The notes under the pieces are model-generated. The model saw nothing but the letters and a program-made list of their open reading frames with translations. It did not search any database and was not told where the DNA came from. The translations under genes and the position numbers were made by a program. DNA of 44,578 bases, from contig DDSV01000005.1 of NCBI GenBank assembly GCA_002344215.1, forward strand, positions 1 to 44,578, given 5' to 3'. Positions 31,716-40,868 of this stretch are shown here, piece after piece. How positions within the stretch are numbered: the stretch's first letter is position 1; each line of letters opens with the position of its first letter. The stretch is from Akkermansiaceae bacterium UBA2381 (GTDB lineage: Bacteria > Verrucomicrobiota > Verrucomicrobiia > Verrucomicrobiales > DEV007).

Positions 31716-33854
31716 ATGAGCATAGAAAAAATCACGTGCCAGGTCGGCACGCAGGAAATGACGATTGAAACCGGCAAGATGGGCAAGCTTGCCGATGGTG
31801 CCGTAACCGTTCAGGTCGGCGAAACCGTGGTCATCGTGACCGCCGTCTCCCAGACGAAGGTGAAGGAAGGGCAGGACTGGTTCCCACTCTCAGTCGAATA
31901 CAAGGAAAAAGCAGCCGCCGCCGGTCGGTTTCCGGGTGGTTACTTCAAACGTGAAGGCCGTCCGACCGAGAAAGAGATTCTCACCTGCCGGATGACGGAC
32001 CGTCCCCTCCGCCCTCTTTTCCCCAAGGGGTATCTTTACGACACCCAGATCGTCGCCCTGCTTCTCAGTGCCGACGGTGTCAATGATGCCGATATTCTCA
32101 GCATCAACGGGGCCTCCGCCGCGCTTTGCGTCTCTGACATTCCTTTCGCCGGCCCTATCGGCGCAGTGCGTATCGGCCTGATTGGCGATGAATTTGTTGT
32201 CAACCCGACCTTCGATCAGCGCGAAGAGAGCACTCTCGACCTCGTTTACGTCGGACTCCGCGACAAGGTCATCATGATCGAAGGCGGCGCCAAAGAAGTG
32301 CCCGACGCCAAGTTCAAGGATGCCCTCATCTTCGCACAAAAGGCGATCCAGCCTCTCCTCGACGCGCAGGAAGATCTTGCCCGCCGCGCCGGCAAGCCGA
32401 AGCGCACCGTCGCCCTGATGGAAGTGCAGGACGAACTCCTCGAAGTCGCCTACGAAGTCGCCGGTGACCGCATCGAAGACGCTCTTTACAAGGCTTCCAA
32501 GATTGAGCGTGGTGCTGCTGTCTCCGCTCTCCGTAAGGAAGTCTCCGCGAAGATTCTTGAGAAATATCCCGACGCCGGCGATTTCGCGATCTCCCAGGCC
32601 TTCGATTATCTTCAGAAGAAGGCATTCCGCATCAGCATTCTCGACAAGGGACAGCGCTGCGACGGTCGGGACATCAACACGATCCGCCCTCTTTCAGGTG
32701 AAATCTCAGTTCTCCCGAGAACCCATGGTTCCGCTCTCTTCGCTCGCGGGGAAACCCAGGCACTGGCGATCACGACGCTGGCTCCTGCTGATGAGAGACA
32801 GTATTTCGACAACTACGCTGGTGGTGAAGACTCGAAGCGTTTCATTCTCCACTACAACTTTCCGCCCTTCTCCGTCGGTGAAACCGGCCGTATGGGTGGC
32901 ATGAACCGCCGCGAGATCGGTCACGGCGCGCTCGCCGAGAAGTCGATCGAGCCGGTCATCCCTGCCGAAGCCGATTTCCCTTATGCGATCCGTGTCTCCA
33001 GCGAAGTGATGGAGTCGAACGGCTCCACCTCGATGGCCTCGGTCTGTTCGGGTGTTATGGCCCTTCTCGATGCAGGGGTCCCGCTCATCCGCCCCGTCGC
33101 AGGTATCTCCTGCGGCCTTGTGACCGAGTTTGAAGGCGACAACCTCAACCGCTACGTCACGATGATCGACATCATCGGTAACGAAGACTTCATGGGTGAC
33201 ATGGACTTCAAACTTTGCGGAACCAGCGAAGGGGTTACAGGCTACCAGCTCGACCTCAAACTCGCCGGTCTTTCCCTCGACATCCTCCTCGAAGGCGTCG
33301 ACAAAGCCACGAAGGGTCGTTTCCAGGTTCTTGAGGTGATGAACAATATCATCTCCGCTCCGAAGGCACTTAGCCAGCACGCTCCCCGTATCGAGACGAT
33401 CAAGATCGATCCTCAGAAGATCGGTGAACTCATTGGCCCCGGCGGTAAGAATATCAAAGGCATTCAGGCCGAGACAGGCGCCGACATCAACATCTCTGAT
33501 GATGGCACGGTGAGCATCTACGCGGCTCATCAGGAGGCCCTTAATCGTGCCATCGAACTCGTTCGCCGCACGACGGCTGAGATCGAGGTGGGCGCGACCT
33601 ACTACGGCAAGGTGGTCAGCACGACCAACTTCGGCGCTTTCGTCGAAGTCCTTCCCGGCAAAGACGGCATGGTCCACATCTCCGAACTCGCTGACTTCCG
33701 GGTCAACGAGGTCACTGATGTGGTCAAGGTTGGCGACATGGTTTACGCCAAGTGTATCGGTGTCGATGAACGCGGACGCGTCAAGCTGAGCCGCAAGGCT
33801 GCCATGGCCGAGCGCGGAATTGAAGCCGCCGCCGAGCTGAACAAGGCTGAATAA
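31716..33854 (+). CDS. pnp: Polynucleotide phosphorylase
   Basis: Phosphorolytic 3'-5' exoribonuclease and degradosome component acting in mRNA turnover. It has two RNase PH domains, the second with FPPFSVGETGRMGGMNRREIGHG and SSEVMESNGSTSMASVCSG, then a KH domain (GPGGKNIKGIQAETGADI near 573) and an S1 domain (GATYYGKVVSTTNFGAFVEVLPG near 624). The C-terminus is short after S1, with no obvious degradosome-binding tail. At 712 residues its length is normal. Codon use is visibly more biased (CTC, GTC, AAG, ATC) than in neighbours, consistent with high expression. A strong terminator follows. Confidence 0.98.
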   Translation: MSIEKITCQVGTQEMTIETGKMGKLADGAVTVQVGETVVIVTAVSQTKVKEGQDWFPLSVEYKEKAAAAGRFPGGYFKREGRPTEKEILTCRMTDRPLRPLFPKGYLYDTQIVALLLSADGVNDADILSINGASAALCVSDIPFAGPIGAVRIGLIGDEFVVNPTFDQREESTLDLVYVGLRDKVIMIEGGAKEVPDAKFKDALIFAQKAIQPLLDAQEDLARRAGKPKRTVALMEVQDELLEVAYEVAGDRIEDALYKASKIERGAAVSALRKEVSAKILEKYPDAGDFAISQAFDYLQKKAFRISILDKGQRCDGRDINTIRPLSGEISVLPRTHGSALFARGETQALAITTLAPADERQYFDNYAGGEDSKRFILHYNFPPFSVGETGRMGGMNRREIGHGALAEKSIEPVIPAEADFPYAIRVSSEVMESNGSTSMASVCSGVMALLDAGVPLIRPVAGISCGLVTEFEGDNLNRYVTMIDIIGNEDFMGDMDFKLCGTSEGVTGYQLDLKLAGLSLDILLEGVDKATKGRFQVLEVMNNIISAPKALSQHAPRIETIKIDPQKIGELIGPGGKNIKGIQAETGADINISDDGTVSIYAAHQEALNRAIELVRRTTAEIEVGATYYGKVVSTTNFGAFVEVLPGKDGMVHISELADFRVNEVTDVVKVGDMVYAKCIGVDERGRVKLSRKAAMAERGIEAAAELNKAE

Positions 33855-33887
33855 GCCGGAGTTTAAGCAACTGCCCTAGCAATTTAG

Positions 33888-33920
33888 AGCCCGCTTCCGG
33901 AAACGGAGGCGGGCTTTTTT
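33888..33920 (+). terminator. pnp intrinsic terminator
   Basis: A 12-base-pair stem, AGCCCGCTTCCG (33888-33899) with CGGAGGCGGGCT (33904-33915), with one G-U wobble and a GAAA tetraloop, is followed by T residues through 33920. It lies 34 bases after the pnp stop. Confidence 0.93.
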
Positions 33921-34009
33921 GCGGAGAATTTCCGCCAATTCCGGTTTAGAGTGAGCCTCTGGGATCCTTGCCGGGGCGGGCACCCTCAATTTTCCGATCT
34001 TGCCTTCAA

Positions 34010-34100
34010 ATTAGTCGGTTTATTTAGAATAGATAGAATATTAATAAATACTGATTTCTGAACGACAGAGTTTTTAAAATTGCGAGTTGAGGGTTGAGAA
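34010..34100 (+). promoter_or_regulatory. AT-rich promoter-like region before envelope gene block
   Basis: After the pnp terminator the gap to 34146 holds no gene. It is unusually AT-rich from about 34010 to 34080 (for example TTTAGAATAGATAGAATATT), against a GC-rich background. It is the natural place for the promoter of the four-gene block that begins at 34147. No single pair of boxes stands out. Confidence 0.35.
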
Positions 34101-34146
34101 CTTCGCAAAAATTGAATAAGGTCACGCATTGAATTTATCTTCTTGA

Positions 34147-35973
34147 ATGAGATTTGTCGGCATCGCCATTTTCTTCTTTTTAGCGGTAGGCGGCTTTACG
34201 CTCTCATCCAAGTATTTCCTCCGCGGAAATGTTGAAGCGGAGTTGCATGAGCGGGCATCCCGGTTGCTTCACGAATCCGGTTTTGAAGGGGTGGAGGTCG
34301 AGTTCGATCACAACACCGCGGTTGTCTCCGGCTATGTGGACAGCACTGAGGAGAAGTCGGAAGTAATCGGGATTTTGAAAAAAGGGATTCCTGCTGCCCA
34401 TTGGCCCGAAGTGGTCGATACCGGGCTGACGATTCGTCCGACGCTGACCCCCTGGATACGCGTCACGCGAAGCGAAGGGAGTGATCGTGTCAAAGTCGAG
34501 GGAGTCCTTTCTGAGAATGAAGAGTCCGGCAAAGTGATGTTGGGTTCCCGTTTGCACCCGCTGACGGGAGTGCGAGCCGTCGAAAACCTGATCACCCTGG
34601 ATCCCCGCCATCGCCCGTTTCCGAAGATGGCGGAATTTTCATCGCTCTCATCGACCTTGCTGACTCATTCCACGGCCGCCGAAATCAGCCTCGAGGAGAA
34701 CACCCTGAAGTTAACGGGCACGGTTCCGAACGACGGGATCAAGAATGGCATTCTCGACCTCGCGAGGCGCATTACCGACGTGCCACCGGTGAGTGAGATC
34801 AAAGTGGAACTGCCCGACGTATTTCTGCGGTCTTCCGAGCTGAAACTGACCCGAAATCGTTTCGGAATTACCCTGACGGGCATTTTACCCGAAGAGTCGG
34901 ACAAGGCTGCGATTATGGTTGCTATCAAAGCCTCGGATTCTGAGGTTTCTGTTTCCGACCGAATCTCAGTGGCCGGGGACTGCTCCAGAGCATCGTGGCA
35001 GGGTAGTCTTCCATCGCTCATCCCCCTGCTGCTTTCAAAACTGAGCGGGGAAATGACGGCTGAATTCAGTGATTCCCAGATCCGCCTCCACGGGAATGCA
35101 GCAAAGCAGGCGGATCTGGAGGCAATCATGGCTGGCCTTCCCGCGATTCCGGAAGGTGAAAGGAAGCTTGAGGTTCTCGCCGACATCTCGGTCGGGACTG
35201 GCGGTGGCAGTCAGATTGAAGCGGTCCAATGCACTGCGGTATTCGAGGGGGGAATGATTGCCTTAAAGGGGACACTTCCCGGCAAGGAACTCCTGCTGCA
35301 GTTGGAGGAGAAGATTGGCAAAGCCCACCCGAATGTATCAGTGAAGAATGAAATCGCCGCGCTACCGGCAGCCCCGGGAACCGAGTGGTTTTCAGGTCTT
35401 CCCGAGTTTCTGGTCGAAGTGATCAGCCGCAGCAGTTCGGCGACTATTTCCATCGACGGCGGTCAATTGGTGATGGAGGGCAGGACTCTTGCTTTATCCG
35501 ACAAACAGATTCTTCAAAATCTGGCTGTTAATATGCTCCCGTCGACGATCCACATTAACAATCTCTTTGTCCACGCGGACCAGCCCTTTCCCAAGCCGGC
35601 CTTGCTTCCCGAAGCCAGAACCCAACTTGGCGAATCACTTAAACCGCTCTCGGTCTACTTTGATGCCAGCAGCGATGTGCTGAAAAGTGAGGAAAAGACA
35701 AAAGTCGCCTCGATTGCAGAGATATTGAAAAAGACAGAGGCCGAGCTCGACCTTGTCATCACCGGTTTTGCGGACAATGTCGGCAATCAGGAGACCAATC
35801 GCGAGTTGAGTCTGCGTCGCGCCAAGTCCGTGATGGAGGAGTTGGTCAGACTCAAAATCGAAGAATCCTCGATGGAACTCGATTCCAAGGTCGAAGATGT
35901 CTCGCAGATGTCCCGGAGCGAAAGGGGAAAGGCCAGGAGAGTGGAAGTGTCCTTGAAGCCGGCATCAGAATAG
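34147..35973 (+). CDS. BON-like repeat protein with C-terminal OmpA-like domain (608 aa)
   Basis: An N-terminal signal peptide or anchor (about 3-22) leads to roughly 480 residues built from seven similar units. Each centres on a strand such as VVSGYVDSTEEKS (about 57), VKVEGVLSENEES (115), LKLTGTVPNDGIK (187), ITLTGILPEESDK (241), IRLHGNAAKQADL (313), IALKGTLPGKELL (371) and LVMEGRTLALSDK (440). The pattern (hydrophobic-x-G-x-hydrophobic, then a helix) matches BON-type domains, which can bind membranes. The last 110 residues are OmpA-like: SVYFDASSDVLK, then GFADNVGNQETNRELSLRRAKSV, keeping both the Asp and Arg that bind diaminopimelate in peptidoglycan. It is thus probably periplasmic and wall-attached, comparable in outline to mycobacterial ArfA. 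It opens the four-gene block. Confidence 0.85.
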   Translation: MRFVGIAIFFFLAVGGFTLSSKYFLRGNVEAELHERASRLLHESGFEGVEVEFDHNTAVVSGYVDSTEEKSEVIGILKKGIPAAHWPEVVDTGLTIRPTLTPWIRVTRSEGSDRVKVEGVLSENEESGKVMLGSRLHPLTGVRAVENLITLDPRHRPFPKMAEFSSLSSTLLTHSTAAEISLEENTLKLTGTVPNDGIKNGILDLARRITDVPPVSEIKVELPDVFLRSSELKLTRNRFGITLTGILPEESDKAAIMVAIKASDSEVSVSDRISVAGDCSRASWQGSLPSLIPLLLSKLSGEMTAEFSDSQIRLHGNAAKQADLEAIMAGLPAIPEGERKLEVLADISVGTGGGSQIEAVQCTAVFEGGMIALKGTLPGKELLLQLEEKIGKAHPNVSVKNEIAALPAAPGTEWFSGLPEFLVEVISRSSSATISIDGGQLVMEGRTLALSDKQILQNLAVNMLPSTIHINNLFVHADQPFPKPALLPEARTQLGESLKPLSVYFDASSDVLKSEEKTKVASIAEILKKTEAELDLVITGFADNVGNQETNRELSLRRAKSVMEELVRLKIEESSMELDSKVEDVSQMSRSERGKARRVEVSLKPASE

Positions 35974-36014
35974 CGAACTGAATTCCACGAGTAAACAGAC
36001 CAACTAAGTTCACG

Positions 36015-36254
36015 ATGAGTTTTTCACTTACCCCTTCCGTCGAGACCTTCCTGATCGACTGGAGCATTACCCTCGTAGCCGGGGGACTCATCTGTCTCCT
36101 CGCCGGCCTCTTCATTGGCTGGATTATTTGGAAGAATACACGTAAATTTCTAGAAAAGGTCGAAGGAGGCAACCGGGTTGCTTTCGCAGACTATGAAAAG
36201 ACAAGCGACGAGATCTCCAGAATTAAATCTGAGCTGGCGCTTGGCGGAGAATAA
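36015..36254 (+). CDS. Small single-span membrane protein (79 aa)
   Basis: No family recognised. A short acidic N-terminus is followed by one hydrophobic span (about 18-40) ending GLFIGWIIWKN. A basic/acidic helix follows (RKFLEKVEGG, then SDEISRIKSEL). The positive-inside rule predicts N-terminus out and C-terminus in the cytoplasm. The span ending resembles those of the two following membrane proteins. It lies between the BON/OmpA gene (41 bases upstream) and the coiled-coil gene (33 bases downstream), so it belongs to the same operon. Composition is coding-like and no alternative frame is better. Confidence 0.75.
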   Translation: MSFSLTPSVETFLIDWSITLVAGGLICLLAGLFIGWIIWKNTRKFLEKVEGGNRVAFADYEKTSDEISRIKSELALGGE

Positions 36255-36287
36255 GACCCCGGCCCTTCCCCCAAAGACACCTTTACA

Positions 36288-39182
36288 ATGCACGACCTTT
36301 CCTTTTTCCTTCTCAAAAATTGGCTTCCCGTCGGATTGGCCGCGATCACTTTCTTTGTTATCGGGCTTGTCCTGGCCAAGTTCGTTTGGGGTAGATATAC
36401 CAGCCGTCTTTCCTACGCAGTAGAGGAGAATCTGAATCTGGCCGGCCAGTGGAGCGCTCTGGGGGCCTCGCAGAGGGATCTTTTCAAAAAGCTCAGGACG
36501 CGTTGGCAAGCAGATCGTGATTCATGGGAAACAACCCTTGCCTTGAAAGATGAGGCGATCGCCGACCTGACCCGCCAACTAATCGGTTCCGGTAAAGAGG
36601 TCCCGGCGACTTCGGCGGTCGGCGCGGTGCACCTTGAGCGATTGAAGCGCCTCGAAGCCGAGCTTGAAAAAGAGCGCGCGGAAGTGGCCAGTTTGCGAAA
36701 TCTGGCCAGCATGGCGACAAGCTCCCCGATCGCCGATTTACCAAAAGACGGTTCCGGCGATGAAGCCACAGCAGAATTGCACGCTCGAATCAGAGACCTC
36801 GAGCAGGACCTTATCGACACGCACGACTCGCTTCACGAGGTGCGTGCGGGCTACCAGAAGCAGCTCAAGCTTGTGGAATCCCTGGAAGCCAGGCTGATCG
36901 AGGCGCCTGTGTCCAAGCTGTCAGACGATTCGCGTCTGGCACCGGTAAAACTTGCTGCCGCGATCGAACACCAGATTCAACAGGAAAGCGGTCCCACGAT
37001 TGACCAGATTGGACTGATTCGGCAACTCGAGGCGATGCTGTCGGAGCGAAACCGGGAACTGCGGGCCTACCGCGATCAGTTTGCCTCCTTCAAGAGAGAG
37101 GAGTTGGGCACTCTGATGGCAGAGCTCACCAGCCGGAACGAGTCCACCGAAGCGATCCATCTTGAGGAAAAGCAGCAGTTCAACCTCCGGATTGCCGACC
37201 TTACGACTGAGCTTGAGGCGAGGAAGAACGAGGTGGAGTCTCTCGGCAGGGAATTGACGCTGAGAAGCGAGGAAGTCACTGACCTTCGTGAGAAAGTCGC
37301 CGAGGTCGATCTGTTGAAGCGGCGAAGAATCTCCCTTCAGGCAGAACTTAACGATTCCTCACATGAACTTTACGATGTTCGACGCGCTTTGACGGACCGG
37401 CTTGATGAAATTAAGATGATCACGGCAAGGCTTGAAACCTTGGAACCCGTCGAGGCGGAGAACGCTGCGCTAAACGCGCGGATCGTCGACCTGAGGCACG
37501 AATTGAGTGATGTCCGGATCGCTTACAACGAAAAGGCGGCCGAGGGCCTGAGAATGCGCGCCCAGATGGAGGAGCTTGAGGCGATCATTGAAGACCGAAG
37601 CGCGGAGGTTAACGATCTGTCGAATGAACTAAGATTGCAGCGCGATCAGACCAGGCAGTTGAAGAATACTCTCGCTGGAGCGGAAGAGGAACTGGAGGCA
37701 CTGGTGGAGGAGTCGCGTGCCCTTGGGAAGGAAATCACCGCGAAGACGGCCTTCGCCGAGGAGCAGAAGCTTCGTGTCGCCAGCCTCGAGTTAGCCCTTT
37801 CGGCGCGATACAATGAACTGAATCTGGCCCGGGCTACGGCTGAGGAAAAGACTAACAACGCGAGGTATTTCGAATCACGGCTGAGCCAACTCGATGCCGA
37901 ATTCGCCCGTCGGGGTGCCGATTTTGCTGCTTCCGACCAGCGCGTCGCGACAGCCGAAAATGCTCTCGAAGCGGCAAATGCGCGAATTGAGGTGCTTTCC
38001 CGGCAGCTTGAGCAGTCCGAGGGATCGCTCCAACAACTTCAGGAGCAACTTCAATTGGTTTCGAAGGAAAAGGATGATGCGATCCGTGATCTGGAGCAAA
38101 CTACCCGCAGAATTACCCAGCTCGAAGAGGCTGCGCACCAGCGGGAGGCCCAATTGGCTGAGATAGAGAATGACTTCCGCGCGAATCGCGAACTTGCCGG
38201 CGATCTGGAACGCCGGGTGAACCGTCTCAATACTGAACTTGAGGAGGCGAGGGAGGAGCAGCAGATCTCCCGTCTGGCGATTTCGGAATTGGAAGAGGCT
38301 CTTCGTGCCAGCGATGAAAGGACGATGGCGATATCCGGGACTCTTGAGGAAAAGGAGCGCGAAATGGCGGGATTGCTCGGCGAACTGGCTTCGCTGCAGT
38401 TTCTTATCGGTTCCCCTCAGGACCTTATGGATGGGGAAACGAAAGGGCAGATCCAGCAACACATGATCGAGGTAGGCCGGATCCGCGAAAAGCTGGAAGA
38501 GAGATCCGAGACAATTCAGAATCTTCAGAATCAGATCAGTGGAATCATGATGCAGCGGACGTCCCGTGAAAACGAAATTCAACTTCTGAAAGAAAAGCTG
38601 AGGGAGGTTGGTGAGGAGCTTGAGTTGGCCTCTGAAAACGGGCACTTATCCGCCTACCAGAAATCGAGTGCGGAGCACGACTCCGGAGACTTTGCGAGTG
38701 CCATCCATGTCACTTTGGCTGATCCTTCTCACGGCGGAGAAGGAATTCCTCTGGAGGAACTCGGTGAAATTAAAACGCATCACACCCCGCATAAAACCGG
38801 GGGCCAGAGCCCTTCATCAACAGAAGCGACGGGGAAAACAGGCGATGAAGACTTCACGGTGTATTTCGAGGAGTCGCTTGCCACGCTCAGCCCACAGGAG
38901 CGTGAAAAGATCGATCAATGCGCCCGCGCCATCAGGAAGTATGGTCGCAAGGCCGAGGTGACGGTGATTGGTTATGCCGGGGCCGAGGGAAACCCTGACC
39001 AGGCCGAGGTACTGAGCGCACGGCGCGCCGATGCGGTGAGGGAGCGACTTCTCGAGCGGGGAGTTATTCAGTCGGTCGTCAAGGTTCGCGGAGCGGGACA
39101 GGATCGGCGGTTTACAGATGGCCGGGCCCGCAGGGTTGAGCTGGTGGTAATCCCCGTCGCCGTCGCCGAAACAGTGAATTGA
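36288..39182 (+). CDS. Membrane-anchored 964-aa coiled-coil protein with C-terminal OmpA-like domain
   Basis: Residues about 12-32 form one membrane span (AAITFFVIGLVLAKFVWGRY). From about 85 to 800 the sequence is heptad-rich coiled coil with many Glu/Leu/Ala/Arg runs (for example LTTELEARKNEVESLGRELT, RQLEQSEGSLQQLQEQLQ). A Ser/Thr/Gly linker follows, then an OmpA-like fold at about 848-955 (DEDFTVYFEESLATLS, VTVIGYAGAEGNPDQAEVLS, ARRADAVRERLLERG). The Asp expected in the ligand-binding loop (TDNxG type) is absent; the loop reads GYAGAEG. The nearby Arg is present. Positive charges just after the span suggest the coiled coil lies in the cytoplasm, unlike ordinary OmpA-domain proteins. One base separates its stop from the next gene. 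Confidence 0.85.
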   Translation: MHDLSFFLLKNWLPVGLAAITFFVIGLVLAKFVWGRYTSRLSYAVEENLNLAGQWSALGASQRDLFKKLRTRWQADRDSWETTLALKDEAIADLTRQLIGSGKEVPATSAVGAVHLERLKRLEAELEKERAEVASLRNLASMATSSPIADLPKDGSGDEATAELHARIRDLEQDLIDTHDSLHEVRAGYQKQLKLVESLEARLIEAPVSKLSDDSRLAPVKLAAAIEHQIQQESGPTIDQIGLIRQLEAMLSERNRELRAYRDQFASFKREELGTLMAELTSRNESTEAIHLEEKQQFNLRIADLTTELEARKNEVESLGRELTLRSEEVTDLREKVAEVDLLKRRRISLQAELNDSSHELYDVRRALTDRLDEIKMITARLETLEPVEAENAALNARIVDLRHELSDVRIAYNEKAAEGLRMRAQMEELEAIIEDRSAEVNDLSNELRLQRDQTRQLKNTLAGAEEELEALVEESRALGKEITAKTAFAEEQKLRVASLELALSARYNELNLARATAEEKTNNARYFESRLSQLDAEFARRGADFAASDQRVATAENALEAANARIEVLSRQLEQSEGSLQQLQEQLQLVSKEKDDAIRDLEQTTRRITQLEEAAHQREAQLAEIENDFRANRELAGDLERRVNRLNTELEEAREEQQISRLAISELEEALRASDERTMAISGTLEEKEREMAGLLGELASLQFLIGSPQDLMDGETKGQIQQHMIEVGRIREKLEERSETIQNLQNQISGIMMQRTSRENEIQLLKEKLREVGEELELASENGHLSAYQKSSAEHDSGDFASAIHVTLADPSHGGEGIPLEELGEIKTHHTPHKTGGQSPSSTEATGKTGDEDFTVYFEESLATLSPQEREKIDQCARAIRKYGRKAEVTVIGYAGAEGNPDQAEVLSARRADAVRERLLERGVIQSVVKVRGAGQDRRFTDGRARRVELVVIPVAVAETVN

Positions 39183-39183
39183 G

Positions 39184-39474
39184 ATGCCCGAAACAGCAAC
39201 AGGAACGGGCGGAGGACTGAGTGCCACAGACACCCTGCTGCTGAAGCTATTTCCTGCAGGAGAGTTCACAGGCGCAGCCTATTATCTCTCCTGTGCCCTC
39301 CTCTTTACCGTCTGCGGAATGATCGTGGGATACTTTATCTGGAGAAAGGGGCACATGCAGACACTGGATGCAGAATCCGAAGTTCGCCGGACGGAGTATG
39401 AGCTCAATCTGCTTCGCGATGACCTCAACTCCGAAGAAAGACTATTGCAGGACTCCGGCAGGGCGGAATCCTAG
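39184..39474 (+). CDS. Small single-span membrane protein (96 aa)
   Basis: No family recognised. A Thr/Gly-rich N-terminus leads to one hydrophobic span (about 34-54) ending MIVGYFIWRKG. An acidic helix follows (DAESEVRRTEYELNLLRDDL). It strongly parallels the 79-residue protein earlier in the block, in span end (IGWIIWKN versus VGYFIWRK) and in charged tail. It ends 14 bases from a convergent oxidoreductase gene, so it is the last gene of the block. Confidence 0.78.
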   Translation: MPETATGTGGGLSATDTLLLKLFPAGEFTGAAYYLSCALLFTVCGMIVGYFIWRKGHMQTLDAESEVRRTEYELNLLRDDLNSEERLLQDSGRAES

Positions 39475-39488
39475 TATTTCCGCTTTCC

Positions 39489-40838
39489 TCAGCTCTCAAG
39501 TTTCCAGTCGCCGCGATAGGGCAGGGCCATGAGCGATTTTGCGGCACCCTCGTTTCCGACGACTTTCTCATCCTTCGGGTCCCATTGCACGGGCGCTCCG
39601 ATCTCATGAGAAAGATAGGCGAGGTGGCCCGGGGTGATGGACCGGTGAGCTGTCTCGGCGTTGGCGATGGTATCCTCGCGGGAGAGGACGCAGTCGATGA
39701 AATTGCGCTGATGGCCGGGGGTTTTATAGGTTTTCCACTCGCCTGCGACGAATCCGGCGGCAGCCCAGGCCGGATTTGATGCCTCGAGTTTGCCACGCGT
39801 CACGTGGACCCATCCATTCTCACCTATCCACTTGGTGCCCATCGTGTTGCGTGAGGACATCACGACTTCCACACCACCTTCGTATTTCGAGATGACGTCG
39901 TAGCTGACCGGCGAATCGTAGACGTCGGTTTTTGGAAAGATCCAATTTTTCGCCTCAACTGAAATCGGGCCGCTCTTGTCCATCCCGAGCCCCCAATGGG
40001 CGATGTCGTTGTGGTGCCCGATCCAGTCCATGAGCTGGCCACCTCCGTAGGTGAGAGTCCAACGCCACGACCAGTGGTGCCGGGCCTCCATATAGGGGAG
40101 CATCTCGGAGGGACCACACCAGAGATCGTAGTTCAGGTCCGATGGCGGGGTTTTCACGGTCGCGTCGCCCTCTGGTTGGTCATGTCCCGTGGGCAGCCCG
40201 ACTTCGACCCGGGTGACCTTGCCGATAAGGCCGTTGCGCACAATTTCGACGGCCTGCTGGAAAAGTGCATCTGAGCGTTGCTGCGACCCGACCTGGAAAA
40301 TAGCCTGACGTTTCGCGACCTCGCGGTGGATGGCGTGGCCTTCGGCGTATTTGTGGGTCACCGGTTTTTCACAATAGACGTCTTTTCCGCTTCGGAGGGC
40401 CTCCATGGTGATGATGCCGTGCCAGTGGTCCGGCGTTGCGATCATGACCGCGTCAATGTCGTCGCGGGCGAGCAGTTCGCGGAAATCCTCATAGGCCTGA
40501 CATCCTTTCCAGGAGCCGGACTCGGCCCGCTTCGAGTAGACTTTCTCGACGGCCTGTTTACCCGGGGTGCGCCCGTAGTCGCGGCTCCGTTTTTCGCCCT
40601 GAACCCGGAAATGGAGATCGTCGACGTCACAAACAGCCACCCCCTGAACGTCGGCATGATTAAGGAAGGCCTCCATTACCCCGATGCCGCGGTTGCCCAT
40701 GCCGATGAAGCCCATCGTGATGCGCTTGCTTGGAGCATCCTGACTGAAAAGACCGGATGGCAGGATGCTCGGGGCGGCGATTGCGGCGGCGGTTTGGCCG
40801 AGGAATCGGCGACGGGAAGTGGCGGGGGTAAGATTCAT
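39489..40838 (-). CDS. Tat-exported Gfo/Idh/MocA family oxidoreductase
   Basis: NAD(P)-dependent sugar or inositol dehydrogenase-type protein, 449 residues. A twin-arginine signal (SRRRFLGQTAAAIAAPS, about 9-25) is followed by the nucleotide-binding motif GFIGMGNRGIG (near 43-53). DWHG-type and EKPVTH (near 157-162) motifs follow, EKP being the family signature containing the catalytic Lys. The C-terminal domain has the Trp/His-rich WCGPSEMLPYMEARHHWSW and GGGQLMDWIGHHNDIAHW stretches typical of planctomycete/verrucomicrobial members. It follows the sugar isomerase gene by 30 bases. Substrate is unknown. Confidence 0.92.
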   Translation of the reverse strand: MNLTPATSRRRFLGQTAAAIAAPSILPSGLFSQDAPSKRITMGFIGMGNRGIGVMEAFLNHADVQGVAVCDVDDLHFRVQGEKRSRDYGRTPGKQAVEKVYSKRAESGSWKGCQAYEDFRELLARDDIDAVMIATPDHWHGIITMEALRSGKDVYCEKPVTHKYAEGHAIHREVAKRQAIFQVGSQQRSDALFQQAVEIVRNGLIGKVTRVEVGLPTGHDQPEGDATVKTPPSDLNYDLWCGPSEMLPYMEARHHWSWRWTLTYGGGQLMDWIGHHNDIAHWGLGMDKSGPISVEAKNWIFPKTDVYDSPVSYDVISKYEGGVEVVMSSRNTMGTKWIGENGWVHVTRGKLEASNPAWAAAGFVAGEWKTYKTPGHQRNFIDCVLSREDTIANAETAHRSITPGHLAYLSHEIGAPVQWDPKDEKVVGNEGAAKSLMALPYRGDWKLES

Positions 40839-40868
40839 GAGTGACGAGGGTTGGGATTGTGAAAAGAA

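Noticed and set aside
32706..33677. 323-residue minus-strand frame opposite pnp
   Set aside because: The strong codon bias of pnp keeps the antisense frame open; composition is His/Asp-rich with no domain.
37875..38645. 256-residue minus-strand frame opposite the coiled coil
   Set aside because: It mirrors the Glu/Leu/Gln codons of the coiled coil and shows no family features.
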